39,124 nt of DNA, taken from NCBI GenBank assembly GCA_903898785.1, contig CAIUGU010000067.1, positions 1 to 39,124 on the forward strand, written 5' to 3'. The notes beneath the pieces were generated by a model. That model made no database searches, was not told where the DNA came from, and saw nothing but the letters and a program-made list of their open reading frames with translations. Origin of the DNA: an uncultured Pseudomonadota bacterium (lineage in GTDB: Bacteria > Pseudomonadota > Gammaproteobacteria > Steroidobacterales > Steroidobacteraceae). Positions 1-7,792 of the stretch are shown here, in pieces (the first letter of the stretch is position 1; the number at the start of each line of letters is the position of its first letter). The translations under genes were made by a program, and so were the position numbers.

Positions 1-886
1 CTTCCTGCTTGAGCCGGGCAAGTTCCTGCCGGCGCGACTGCGCGGCCTTCAGCATGTCATCGAGCGGCTGCTGGACGCCGCCGTCAAAGCGCGCCTGCAG
101 GTCCATCTCGGCCGCCAGCCGTTCGAGCGGCGGCTCCAGCCCCAGCAACAGTTCCTCGAGCGCATGCTCGTCCTTGTCGCGCTCCAGCAGCGGGCCGATG
201 AGACCGGCGAGGTACAGCGCATGCCGGGCCTGGTACGCCGACTGCTGCGCGAGATCGCGGGGCACGGCGACGTCGTAGCGATTGCGGCTGATCTCCTGGT
301 CGGCCTGGGCCAGCAGTCGCTTGGCCTCGCCCAACGTCCGCGGCGCGAGGTCTGCAACCTTGGCAAGATCGGCCTTCGCGATCAGCGCGCGGGCTTCACC
401 GAGCAGTCCGCCCTTGATGGCGAGCAGCTCGGCATCGCGCAGCAGGACTTCGGCTTCCGCCGCCCGCTTCTGCGCGCCTTGTTCGTCACCGCGCTCGAGG
501 CGGGCCGCCGCGTCGGCAAACCGTTCTGACGCTCGCGCCCACGCTTCGGGCGCATTGCGAGCGGCATCGGCGGCCACGGCATCCTCACGGGTCTTGAGAA
601 CGGTGGCGAGCTTGGCTCGTGCGCCCGTTGCCGCGCTCGTCGCGGCCTGGAGCGCTTGCCTGCTGGCGGCGAGCTGCGCATTGACGCGTCCGGCATCGCG
701 GCCGCGATCGAAGTCCCGTTCGGCACTCTGGAATGCGGCCACGGCCTGCCCGTAGGCGCGCGGGGCCAAGGTGTCCACGAACGCGGCACGGGCCGCTTCA
801 AGCGCAGCACGCTGCTCGCCGAACAGTGCATCCTTCGGGGTTTGCGCCATCGCCGGCGCAGCCAGCAACAGCAGCGCCGCGAGCAT
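1..886 (-). CDS. Exported helical DUF4398/OmpA-type protein (partial, 3' end outside window)
   Basis: The frame opens with ATG at 886 and stays open to the window edge, giving about 295 codons without a stop. The first 14 residues form a short signal peptide ending in APAMA before Gln. The rest is almost entirely Ala/Glu/Arg/Leu-rich helix with many predicted coiled-coil heptads, including repeated AEA, LLRDAELLA and LAQADQE-type segments. This matches the N-terminal part of envelope proteins in which a DUF4398-like helical region precedes a C-terminal OmpA peptidoglycan-binding domain; that domain, if present, would lie beyond position 1. The role would be periplasmic or cell-envelope. The family call is from memory of its general look; the coding frame itself is clear. 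It lies 88 nt after proA on the same strand, separated by a strong palindrome. Confidence 0.7.
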   Translation of the reverse strand, partial: MLAALLLLAAPAMAQTPKDALFGEQRAALEAARAAFVDTLAPRAYGQAVAAFQSAERDFDRGRDAGRVNAQLAASRQALQAATSAATGARAKLATVLKTREDAVAADAARNAPEAWARASERFADAAARLERGDEQGAQKRAAEAEVLLRDAELLAIKGGLLGEARALIAKADLAKVADLAPRTLGEAKRLLAQADQEISRNRYDVAVPRDLAQQSAYQARHALYLAGLIGPLLERDKDEHALEELLLGLEPPLERLAAEMDLQARFDGGVQQPLDDMLKAAQSRRQELARLKQE

Positions 887-914
887 CGCGGGAAACAGGG
901 AGAGGCAACGGCTT

Positions 915-964
915 AAAGGGGACAGATCTATTTTCCAGCGGGCGAAAATAGATCTGTCCCCTTT
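915..964. repeat. REP-like perfect palindrome between proA and the DUF4398-type gene
   Basis: Bases 915-935 and 944-964 are perfect reverse complements (21 bp), with an 8-nt loop (936-943). The core of the arm contains GGGGACAGATCTATTTT. I recall this motif as recurring in extragenic repeats near REP-associated tyrosine transposases (RAYT) in gammaproteobacteria, which is knowledge-based and not testable here. No transposase lies in the window. In the transcript of the flanking minus-strand genes it would form a very stable hairpin that could attenuate or stabilise mRNA. It lacks a good U-run for a classic terminator. Confidence 0.8.
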
Positions 965-974
965 TGCCTGCGAA

Positions 975-2276
975 TCAGGGCCGCAGCTGGCCCGTACCAT
1001 GGACGACATACTTGTAACTCGTGAGTTGCTCGACGCCGACGGGCCCACGCGCGTGGAACTTGTCGGTGGAAATGCCGATTTCGGCGCCCATGCCGAACTC
1101 GCCGCCATCGGCGAACTGCGTAGACGCGTTGTGGAGGACGATGGCGCTGTCGACACCGGACAGGAACCGTTCGGCAGTCGCGGCATTGTCGGTGACGATG
1201 GATTCGGTGTGGGCCGAGCCGTACTTCTCGATGTGCGCGATGGCGGCATCGACGCCGTCGACCACACGCGCCGCGATGATCGCGTCGAGGTACTCGGTGT
1301 ACCAGTCGTCTTCGGTGGCCGGACGCACGCGTTCATCCACCTTCTGCACGGCAGCGTCGCCGCGGACCTCGCAGCCCGCATCGAGCAGCGTCTTGATGAC
1401 CGGCGCCATCAGCGTGGGGGCACCCGCCTTGTCGAACAGCACGGTCTCGGCGGACCCGCAGATGCCGGTGCGACGCAGCTTGGCGTTGCGGACGATCTCG
1501 CGCGCCATGTTCACGTCGGCATCGCGATCGACATACACATGGCAGTTGCCTTCGAGATGGCCGATGACCGGCACGCGGGCATCCTGCTGGACACGTGCGA
1601 TCAGACTCTTGCCACCGCGAGGCACGATCACGTCGACGTAATCCGTCATTGCGGACAACAGGTAGCCGACAGCCGCACGGTCCTTGGTCGGGACCATCTG
1701 GATGCACGTCTCCGGCAAGCCTGCTGACTTGAGGCCCGCCATCAGGCACTGATGGATCGCCAAGCTCGACCGCAGGCTCTCCGACCCGCCGCGCAGGATG
1801 ACGGCATTGCCGGACTTCAGGCACAGCGCGCCGGCATCGGCCGTCACGTTGGGACGGCTTTCGTAAATGATGCCGACGACGCCGAGCGGCACGCGGACAC
1901 GCGTGATGCGCAGCCCGTTGGGGCGCGTCCAGTCGGCAATGACCGTGCCGATGGGGTCAGCCAGGCCAATGATCTCTTCGATGCCACGCGCCATCGCCTC
2001 GACGCGCTTCACGTCGAGCTTGAGCCGATCGAGCATCGCGCCCGACAGACCCCGCTCGGTGGCCAGGCGCATGTCCTCGGCATTCGCGGCGAGGATGGCG
2101 TCGCACTGATTCCGGATGGCATCGGCCGCCGCCTGCAGGGCGCGGTTCTTGTCGTGGGCGGTGGTCTGGGCCAGCACGCGGGCGGCCTCAAGGGCCGCTT
2201 TGCCGATGCCGGTCATCAGGGTGCCGATTTCGTCGGCACCGGTGGGAGAGGCGATCTGTTGACTTGAAGCATTCAT
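975..2276 (-). CDS. proA: Gamma-glutamyl phosphate reductase
   Basis: 433 aa. ProA catalyses the second step of proline synthesis, the NADPH-dependent reduction of gamma-glutamyl phosphate to glutamate-5-semialdehyde in the cytoplasm. The protein shows the aldehyde-dehydrogenase-like fold signatures of the family: [18 protein letters not shown], the SLIARVQ segment, and the catalytic-cysteine region around [14 protein letters not shown]. Near the C-terminus [17 protein letters not shown] is a typical ProA ending. The ATG at 2276 gives a length close to the usual 415-430 aa. A longer frame reaches 2381 but would run into the divergent methyltransferase gene, so the shorter start is preferred. 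The kinase partner proB is not adjacent; it lies about 6.4 kb away on the same strand. The 80-nt gap to the divergent gene must hold both promoters. Confidence 0.96.
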   Translation of the reverse strand: MNASSQQIASPTGADEIGTLMTGIGKAALEAARVLAQTTAHDKNRALQAAADAIRNQCDAILAANAEDMRLATERGLSGAMLDRLKLDVKRVEAMARGIEEIIGLADPIGTVIADWTRPNGLRITRVRVPLGVVGIIYESRPNVTADAGALCLKSGNAVILRGGSESLRSSLAIHQCLMAGLKSAGLPETCIQMVPTKDRAAVGYLLSAMTDYVDVIVPRGGKSLIARVQQDARVPVIGHLEGNCHVYVDRDADVNMAREIVRNAKLRRTGICGSAETVLFDKAGAPTLMAPVIKTLLDAGCEVRGDAAVQKVDERVRPATEDDWYTEYLDAIIAARVVDGVDAAIAHIEKYGSAHTESIVTDNAATAERFLSGVDSAIVLHNASTQFADGGEFGMGAEIGISTDKFHARGPVGVEQLTSYKYVVHGTGQLRP

Positions 2277-2356
2277 GATGCGCTTGATTCTAGCAGGGCT
2301 GCTCAAAACGACGCCCGTGCTTTTGCCCTCAATTCGGGACTTCAGGCGCTTCGACC

Positions 2357-3055
2357 ATGACCCACGCAAGTTCGTTCTCACGCTGGCGGCGGAAGTCCCT
2401 CCTCGCGCTGATTCTGTTGCCGCTGGCCGTCACCGCGGGCACCCCCTCCCCCGGCCAGCACCCGCTCACCGGCCGCACCTATGCCTGGCCAATGGGCGTT
2501 GCGGGGGCCGACTGGCTGGATCGCCCCGAACGGGCCCGGGAAGAGCAGCCCGACAAGGCGCTCGACTACATCGGCATCGTGCCCGGCAGCGCGGTGGCGG
2601 ACATCGGCGCGGGGTCCGGGTATTTCACGACCCGGCTGGCCCGCCGCGTCGGCCCTACGGGTAAGGTCTACGCCAACGACATCCAGCAGGGGATGCTGCT
2701 GCTGATCGCGGACAAGGTAGGACGGATGGGCCTCAAGAACGTGGAGAGGGTGCTCGGGACCCCGGACGACCCGAAGCTGCCGGCGAATTCCCTGGACCTC
2801 GCGCTGATGGTCGACGTCTATCACGAGTTCTCGGCACCGGAGCGGATGGTGGGAAAGCTGTTCACGGCGCTCAAACCCGGCGGCCGGCTGGTCCTGCTCG
2901 AGTACCGGGCCGAGGACCCTCGGGTCCCGATCCTGGAGGAGCACAAGATGACGCGCGAGCAGGTGAAGGTCGAGATCGAAGCATCGGGCTACAAGCTCGA
3001 CCGCGTGGAGGAGCGCCTGCCGCGGCAGCACCTGTTCATCTTCACCCGGCCGTGA
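2357..3055 (+). CDS. Exported class I SAM-dependent methyltransferase
   Basis: 232 aa. Residues 1-28 look like a signal sequence: an RWRRKSLL charged stretch, then [13 protein letters not shown]. The twin arginines resemble a Tat motif. The methyltransferase fold follows: motif [11 protein letters not shown] at residues 81-90, an acidic loop (YANDIQ), [13 protein letters not shown], and [21 protein letters not shown] segment precedes the fold. The substrate is unknown. Methyltransferases with leader peptides of this kind are widespread in Proteobacteria, but how SAM would be supplied outside the cytoplasm is unclear, so export may be Tat-mediated with cofactor bound, or the leader may act as an anchor. 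It is divergent from proA and is followed 48 nt later by another small exported protein, perhaps co-transcribed. Confidence 0.85.
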   Translation: MTHASSFSRWRRKSLLALILLPLAVTAGTPSPGQHPLTGRTYAWPMGVAGADWLDRPERAREEQPDKALDYIGIVPGSAVADIGAGSGYFTTRLARRVGPTGKVYANDIQQGMLLLIADKVGRMGLKNVERVLGTPDDPKLPANSLDLALMVDVYHEFSAPERMVGKLFTALKPGGRLVLLEYRAEDPRVPILEEHKMTREQVKVEIEASGYKLDRVEERLPRQHLFIFTRP

Positions 3056-3103
3056 AAGACCTCGGTTAAGATCGGTCCCACTGCTCAATCCGGAAGTGAC
3101 CCC

Positions 3104-3469
3104 ATGCTGCGAATCGCCCTGCTTGTGCTCGTTGCCGGCACCGCCGTCGCCGCCGAACCGGAGACAGCCGATCCCGTGAGCGTGGCCGTCGCGAACTGCG
3201 AATCCTTCAACACGCGGTTCGTGGACACGTTCTGCGCGGCGACGAAGCAGAAGTCAGGCAGCTACCGGGTCGAGATCCGCGCCGGCACGCCCGACGCGAT
3301 GCGCGTCGTCTTCATGCGCTCGCTCGATGTGGCGGACCTGATCTGCAATGCCGGCCACAAGGTGGAACTCGTTCAGCAGCTGAAGGATGCGGACGGCACT
3401 AACACCGTGCGGTGGGCGATCAATCCGAAGGAATGCGGAATCACGCGGCTTCCCGGCGGAGGCCTATAG
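3104..3469 (+). CDS. Small exported protein of unknown function
   Basis: 121 aa with a clear signal peptide (MLRIALLVLVAGTAVAAE, cleavage after AVA). The mature part is about 105 aa and has four cysteines, in NCESFN, DTFCAA, LICNAG and KECGIT, which could form two disulfides in the periplasm. I recognise no domain. The start is supported by GGAAG about 7 nt upstream of the ATG. It follows the exported methyltransferase by 48 nt on the same strand. The stop codon sits directly against the left end of a repeat element starting at 3472. Confidence 0.75.
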   Translation: MLRIALLVLVAGTAVAAEPETADPVSVAVANCESFNTRFVDTFCAATKQKSGSYRVEIRAGTPDAMRVVFMRSLDVADLICNAGHKVELVQQLKDADGTNTVRWAINPKECGITRLPGGGL

Positions 3470-3471
3470 AA

Positions 3472-3691
3472 CCGACCTTCGGCTTCCGCCTCCGCTGTTT
3501 TCCGCCTCATGCTCGATCGTGCATCGAAATCGAACTGAGGACAGTTCGATTTCGGCAAGCCTTGCTCGGTCGGCCGCGAAATACGCGTTGGGCACCTCAC
3601 CTGTTCAGGGCATCGACTATTTCGCAGCTCGACCTCGCGGCGGCGATCGAGAAATCGGCGAAAAACAGCGGAGGCGGAAGCCTGCGGTCGG
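3472..3691. mobile_element. MITE-like element with terminal inverted repeats
   Basis: A segment of about 220 bp filling most of the gap before gnd is bounded by long inverted repeats. Bases 3481-3501 and 3662-3682 are perfect reverse complements (21 bp). Extended inward to 3506/3657 the arms are 26 bp with one mismatch. After three unmatched bases, CCGACC (3472-3477) pairs with GGTCGG (3686-3691). The interior holds a second perfect hairpin (3525-3554) and no convincing gene. The size, paired ends and lack of coding capacity suggest a MITE or a degenerate composite of two REP units. No clear target-site duplication is visible. Confidence 0.55.
3514..3554. repeat. Interior hairpin; shares sequence with the repeat at 26203
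   Basis: Bases 3525-3537 and 3542-3554 form a perfect 13-bp stem with a 4-nt loop (AGGA). The 16 bases CGATCGTGCATCGAAA at 3514-3529 recur exactly at 26203-26218, also in a hairpin just after a stop codon. This marks a dispersed intergenic repeat family in this genome. Confidence 0.7.
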
Positions 3692-3731
3692 GGAGCCTGG
3701 GCGCTATCGCAGACATATTGGGAGCTGGCAA

Positions 3732-4766
3732 ATGCAAATTGGCATGATCGGCCTCGGGCGCATGGGCGCCAGCATGGCGGCCAGGCTGTTGCGGGGCGGC
3801 CATGACTGCGTGGTCCATGACCATTCGCCCGAGAACATCGCGCGCGTAGTTGCACTCGGTGCGACGGGGGCCGCAACCCTGCAGCAGCTGGTGGACAAGC
3901 TGAAGTCGCCGCGAGCCGTGTGGCTGATGGTGCCGGCCGCGGCCGTCGATGATCTACTCGCCCAGCTGACGCCGCTGCTGGAGCCCGGCAACATCGTCAT
4001 CGACGGCGGCAACTCGCACTACCACGACGACCTACGGCGCGCCGCGGAGCTGGAGGCGAATGGCATCGCGTACGTGGACGTCGGTACGAGCGGCGGCGTT
4101 GCCGGCCTCGACCGCGGCTACTGCCTGATGATCGGCGGCGACAAGGAACCGGTGCAGCATCTTGCGAGTGTCTTCGCCACGCTGGCGCCTGGCGCTGGCA
4201 GTGCCGCGCCGACACCCGGGCGGCAAGCGGGACCAAGCACAGCGGATCAGGGCTGGCTGCATTGCGGACCCCAGGGGGCCGGGCATTTCGTGAAAATGGT
4301 CCACAACGGCATCGAGTACGGCCTGATGGCCGCGTACGCCGAAGGTCTCAACATCCTGAAGCACGCAAATGTCGGGCTGCGTGACCACGCCGTCGATGCC
4401 GAAACGACGCCGCTGCGCGACCCCGCGCATTACCGCTACGAGATGGACCTGCCCGAGATCACTGAAGTCTGGCGCCGCGGCAGCGTGATCGGCTCGTGGC
4501 TGCTGGACCTGACGGCGTCAGCGCTCGCCCGCAATCCCTCGTTGGAAAGCTTCGAAGGCCGGGTCTCCGACTCCGGCGAGGGCCGCTGGGCGGTGCAGGC
4601 CGCCATCGACGAAGCCGTACCCGTGCCGGTTCTGAGCGCAGCGCTGTATGCCCGGTTTGATTCCCGCGGTGAGTCCGACTTCGCCAACCGCGTTCTGTCC
4701 GCCATGCGGCGCGAGTTTGGCGGGCATGTCGAGAAGCAGGTCAAGAACTCTCCGTCGAATTCATGA
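3732..4766 (+). CDS. gnd: 6-phosphogluconate dehydrogenase, decarboxylating, short form
   Basis: 344 aa. It oxidises and decarboxylates 6-phosphogluconate to ribulose-5-phosphate, giving NAD(P)H. Residues 7-12 (GLGRMG) begin the Rossmann cofactor site, DGGNSHYHDD lies at 91-100, GTSGGVAG at 118-125, and the catalytic HFVKMVHNGIEYG segment has Lys188 and Asn192. GRVSDSGEGRW at 277-286 is also typical. The length fits the short GndA/YqeC-type enzymes rather than the 470-aa E. coli Gnd. The frame is open further upstream, but the ATG at 3732 has GGGAG 7 nt before it and starts exactly at the Rossmann strand. Its stop overlaps the zwf start by 4 nt (ATGA), so the two are probably translationally coupled. 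A decayed copy of its 3' end lies downstream of zwf. Confidence 0.95.
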   Translation: MQIGMIGLGRMGASMAARLLRGGHDCVVHDHSPENIARVVALGATGAATLQQLVDKLKSPRAVWLMVPAAAVDDLLAQLTPLLEPGNIVIDGGNSHYHDDLRRAAELEANGIAYVDVGTSGGVAGLDRGYCLMIGGDKEPVQHLASVFATLAPGAGSAAPTPGRQAGPSTADQGWLHCGPQGAGHFVKMVHNGIEYGLMAAYAEGLNILKHANVGLRDHAVDAETTPLRDPAHYRYEMDLPEITEVWRRGSVIGSWLLDLTASALARNPSLESFEGRVSDSGEGRWAVQAAIDEAVPVPVLSAALYARFDSRGESDFANRVLSAMRREFGGHVEKQVKNSPSNS

Positions 4767-6175
4767 CATCGAAAACCGACGCCACCGCGCCACACGCGCT
4801 GCCCGCCGACGCACTGGTGGTGTTCGGGGCCACCGGCGACCTGGCACGAAAGAAGATCTTTCCCGCGCTCTACGCGATGTTCCGGCACGGTACGCTGCAG
4901 GTACCGGTGATTGGCGTGGCCTCATCGGAGTGGGACGTCGAACAACTGCGCGCGCGTGCGCGTGAAAGCATCGAGCAGGACGGTGGCGAGATCGACCCTT
5001 CGGCGCTCGACCGCTTCCTGTCGGCACTGCACTATGTCAGCGGCGACTACCGGGACACGGCTACCTTCGCAGCGCTGCAGCAGGCCCTGCATGGCACGCA
5101 GCGCCCGGCGTTTTACCTTGCCATTCCGCCGTCGCTGTTCCCCACCGTAATCGGCGGCCTGAAGGAAGCTGGACTGGCCGAAGGCGGACGCGTCATCGTC
5201 GAAAAGCCCTTTGGCCGCGATCTGGCGTCGGCGCGCGAGCTCAATCGCATCGCGCGCGATGCCTTCCCTGAAGACGCGATCTTCCGCATAGATCACTTCC
5301 TGGGCAAGGAAGCGATCATGAACATCCTCTATTTCCGCTTCGCCAATTCCTTCCTCGAGCCCTTCTGGAACTCCCATCACATCGCCAGCGTGCAGATCAC
5401 GCTCGCTGAGCAGTTCGGCGTCGAGGGACGCGGGGCGTTTTACGAAAGCGCGGGCTGCCTGCGTGACGTGCTGCAGAATCATCTGTTCCAGATCGTCGCG
5501 TTGCTGGCGATGGAACCGCCGGCCAGCCGTGACTTCGAGTCGGTTCACCGCCACAAGACCGATGTCTTCGCCGCGATGCGGCCACTGGGTGTCGGCGACA
5601 TCCTGCGCGGGCAATACCGGGGTTACCGCGACGAGCCGCAAGTCGCGAGCGATTCCGACGTCGAAACCTTCTGCGCCCTGCGCGTGCATATCGACAACTG
5701 GCGCTGGGACGGCGTGCCCTGGTACCTGCGTTCAGGCAAGTGCCTGCCGATGAGTGCCTGTGAGGTGGTGGTCCAATTGAAGCCCCCGCCGCAGAACCTG
5801 TTCGGCGATGCGGCCGGCCGCGAAGACGCCAACCACCTGCGCTTTCATCTGTCACCGCGCTCGAAGATCACGCTGTCCGTACGCATCAAGCGTGACGGCA
5901 AGGCGTTCGTCGGCGAACAGCGCGAGTTCTCGCTGCTCGAGGAAGGGTCGAGCGAGGTCTCGCCCTACGAACGCCTGCTTACCGACGCGATGGAGGGCGA
6001 CGATGCGCTCTTCACGCGGGGAGACGCCATCGAGGCTGCCTGGACCGCACTCGAGACGGTGCTGGCTGATCCCCCGACGGTCCAGGCCTACGAACCAGGT
6101 TCCTGGGGCCCGTCTGCTGCGGACGAGTTCATCGCCGCAGCGGGCTCATGGCGCAGTCCCGAGGTGGAGGACTGA
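4763..6175 (+). CDS. zwf: Glucose-6-phosphate 1-dehydrogenase
   Basis: 470 aa. It oxidises glucose-6-phosphate to 6-phosphogluconolactone with reduction of NAD(P)+, the entry step of the oxidative pentose phosphate or Entner-Doudoroff routes. GATGDLARKK at residues 22-31 is the nucleotide-binding signature, EKPFG lies at 147-151, and RIDHFLGKE at 175-183 is the substrate-binding and active-site motif. GCLRDVLQNHLFQ near 231-243 carries the conserved catalytic-region His. The length is slightly below the usual 480-500 aa but no core segment is missing. The ATG overlaps the gnd stop by 4 nt, so gnd-zwf form one unit with the later pathway step encoded first. The lactonase gene (pgl) is not seen in the window. 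Confidence 0.96.
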   Translation: MTSKTDATAPHALPADALVVFGATGDLARKKIFPALYAMFRHGTLQVPVIGVASSEWDVEQLRARARESIEQDGGEIDPSALDRFLSALHYVSGDYRDTATFAALQQALHGTQRPAFYLAIPPSLFPTVIGGLKEAGLAEGGRVIVEKPFGRDLASARELNRIARDAFPEDAIFRIDHFLGKEAIMNILYFRFANSFLEPFWNSHHIASVQITLAEQFGVEGRGAFYESAGCLRDVLQNHLFQIVALLAMEPPASRDFESVHRHKTDVFAAMRPLGVGDILRGQYRGYRDEPQVASDSDVETFCALRVHIDNWRWDGVPWYLRSGKCLPMSACEVVVQLKPPPQNLFGDAAGREDANHLRFHLSPRSKITLSVRIKRDGKAFVGEQREFSLLEEGSSEVSPYERLLTDAMEGDDALFTRGDAIEAAWTALETVLADPPTVQAYEPGSWGPSAADEFIAAAGSWRSPEVED

Positions 6176-6222
6176 ACCGGAGCACTGCCTCCGGCCTCGG
6201 AACCGGGCTGAATGCTTCTCGG

Positions 6223-6314
6223 TGCCAGCCTCGCCATACTTGCATTGCCTCCGTCTCCCTCCGCCACAACGGCCACACCAGCTCGCTCGAATGACAAGTG
6301 TGGCAAGGCTGGCA
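6223..6314. repeat. Imperfect inverted repeat downstream of zwf
   Basis: Bases 6223-6242 and 6295-6314 are reverse complements with 2 mismatches in 20, separated by 52 nt. The repeat directly precedes the gnd remnant. It may be a small inserted element or a hairpin acting at the 3' end of the gnd-zwf transcript. There is no U-run. Confidence 0.55.
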
Positions 6315-6323
6315 GCGGTCGTA

Positions 6324-6436
6324 CCGGTGCTGAGCGCGGCGTCATACGCCCGATGCGATTCCCGCGGGGATTCCGGCTTCGCCGACCGCGTTCTATCCGC
6401 CATGTGACGCGATTTCGGTGGGCATGCCGGGAAGCG
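6324..6436 (+). pseudogene. Decayed copy of the gnd 3' end
   Basis: This 113-nt stretch aligns without gaps to 4626-4738 inside gnd, with roughly 80% identity by hand count. It translates as VPVLSAASYARCDSRGDSG, then FADRVLSAM, a stop (TGA where gnd has CGG), then RDFGGHAGK. The gnd equivalent is VPVLSAALYARFDSRGESD, FANRVLSAM, RREFGGHVEK. Many differences fall at third codon positions, so the copy was probably under coding selection for part of its history. It is too short to function. It shows that the locus once carried a second gnd, or received a foreign or duplicated gnd end. Confidence 0.8.
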
Positions 6437-6470
6437 AGAGCAACCCTAGCGAATCGAGTTCGGCGTATTT

Positions 6471-7229
6471 CTATTTTCCGCCCGCGACATCGATGAAGCT
6501 GCCCGAGGTGTATGAAGCCTCGTCGGACAAGAGCCACAGGATCGCGCTGGCCACCTCTTCCGGATATCCACCCCGCTTCATCGGGACGAGTTCCTTCACT
6601 CGTTCGACCCTGTTCGGCTCACCACCGCTGGCATGCAGTTCGGTGTAGATGAAGCCTGCCCGCACGGCGTTGACACGAATGCCGTCCAGGGCCACCTCCT
6701 TCGCGAGGCCGATGGTGAACGTATCGATGGCTCCTTTCGACGCGGCATAGTCGACGTACTCCCCCGGCGATCCGACCTTTGCCGCTCCGGACGACACATT
6801 GACGATCGCCCCGCCTGCGCCACCGTGCTTTGTGGACATCCGGCGGACGGCCTCACGGGCACACAGAAACGAGCCGATGACATTGGTCGCCAGGACCCGG
6901 CGGATTCGGTCGGCGTCCATTTGCTCAACCCGCATCTGGGTTTCAAGGATGCCCGCATTGTTGACCAACGCCGAGACTCTCCCCAACGCCTGGTCGCAGG
7001 TCCTGAAGAGCCGGACGACTTCCGCCTCGATCGAGATATCCGCACCCACCGCCACCGCGCGGCCACCCGCAGCGACGATCTCGTCAACGACCTTCCTGGC
7101 CGCTGCCTCGTTCTGCCGATAGTTGACGCAGACCGCGTAGCCCCGCTGCGCGGCAAGCTTCGCAGTGGCGGCCCCAATGCCGCGGCTGGCTCCTGTGATC
7201 AAGACGACGCGTGGCGATTCCGGATTCAT
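6471..7229 (-). CDS. SDR family oxidoreductase (classical short-chain dehydrogenase)
   Basis: 252 aa cytoplasmic NAD(P)-dependent dehydrogenase/reductase. TGASRGIG near residues 14-21 is the cofactor glycine motif, NNAG the structural motif, and INVSS with the following Tyr-X-X-X-Lys (YAASK) gives the catalytic Ser-Tyr-Lys set. SGSFIDVAGGK is a normal C-terminus. The arginine of VNYRQNE after the second strand suggests NADP(H) preference. The substrate is unknown; such enzymes are often labelled FabG-like or glucose-1-dehydrogenase-like without proof. The ATG at 7229 has AAGGG about 5 nt upstream. It faces the gnd-zwf unit convergently and the gap between them holds the gnd remnant. Confidence 0.9.
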   Translation of the reverse strand: MNPESPRVVLITGASRGIGAATAKLAAQRGYAVCVNYRQNEAAARKVVDEIVAAGGRAVAVGADISIEAEVVRLFRTCDQALGRVSALVNNAGILETQMRVEQMDADRIRRVLATNVIGSFLCAREAVRRMSTKHGGAGGAIVNVSSGAAKVGSPGEYVDYAASKGAIDTFTIGLAKEVALDGIRVNAVRAGFIYTELHASGGEPNRVERVKELVPMKRGGYPEEVASAILWLLSDEASYTSGSFIDVAGGK

Positions 7230-7312
7230 AAGGCCCTTCTATGAAAGCAGGCTAGTGGATAGGGCACTAAGCTTGGTGCGGAACAAACCACACCCGGTAC
7301 GGAAGATGCACT

Positions 7313-7657
7313 TCAAGACTCCGGGTCGTACCCGAACTGCCTGAGTTCCTGCGCGCACTGGCACGCAGCGGCGATCTTCGCCGCCCAAGCTACTGCCTCC
7401 TCGCGCATCGGCACGTTCAGCACGCAGAAGCCGCCGTTGAGTCTCTCCGTTTCGGGGTAGGTGCCGTTCTTGATGGTTCCGTCGCTCGCGACCATCACCG
7501 GCGTGACGCCCTCGTCGACGCCACCCCCGAAGACATAGACCCCCGCCGCTTTCGCTTCGCGGATCACCACGCGGACAGCCTCACCCACTGCAGGGAGGTC
7601 TTCGGCCGCGATGTGGCCCATCGCCGAACTCGGGAACGAGATCAAGTAGTGAGTCAT
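7313..7657 (-). CDS. YciI/DGPF-domain protein (YCII-related)
   Basis: 114 aa. The start MTHYLISFPSS is the usual beginning of this small ferredoxin-like alpha/beta family. The frame extends upstream by 23 codons without family features, so the ATG at 7657 is preferred, although it has no strong Shine-Dalgarno sequence. GVYVFGGGVDEG, the TIKNGTYPETERLNGGFCVLNV segment (here split by the Asn-Gly turn) and a C-terminal helix with Cys residues fit the DGPF subfamily, which is often found near ECF sigma factors. No sigma factor is present here. Function is unknown. The gene is flanked by partly conserved direct repeats (7265-7305 and 7760-7784). Confidence 0.75.
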   Translation of the reverse strand: MTHYLISFPSSAMGHIAAEDLPAVGEAVRVVIREAKAAGVYVFGGGVDEGVTPVMVASDGTIKNGTYPETERLNGGFCVLNVPMREEAVAWAAKIAAACQCAQELRQFGYDPES

Positions 7658-7697
7658 ATGCTGAAGACTACGTTGCTTTCGTGTCTGGAAGTCCTCT

Positions 7698-7779
7698 GAA
7701 CCGGGTTGAGCGCACTGGCCCATCACTCACCCAGCTCAAGGTACCGCTACCAAATAAGCCACTAAGCTCAACCCGGTTC
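7698..7779. repeat. Inverted repeat between the YciI-like and OXA-like genes
   Basis: GAACCGGGTTGAGC at 7698-7711 is repeated as its exact reverse complement at 7766-7779 (14 bp, 54-nt spacer). The right arm and the bases before it resemble 7265-7305 on the other side of the YciI gene: CACTAAGCT is exact in both, and ACCCGGTTCGGAAG matches ACCCGGTACGGAAG. This suggests a small repeat element present in three pieces around one gene. Confidence 0.6.
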
Positions 7780-7792
7780 GGAAGGGAGACTC

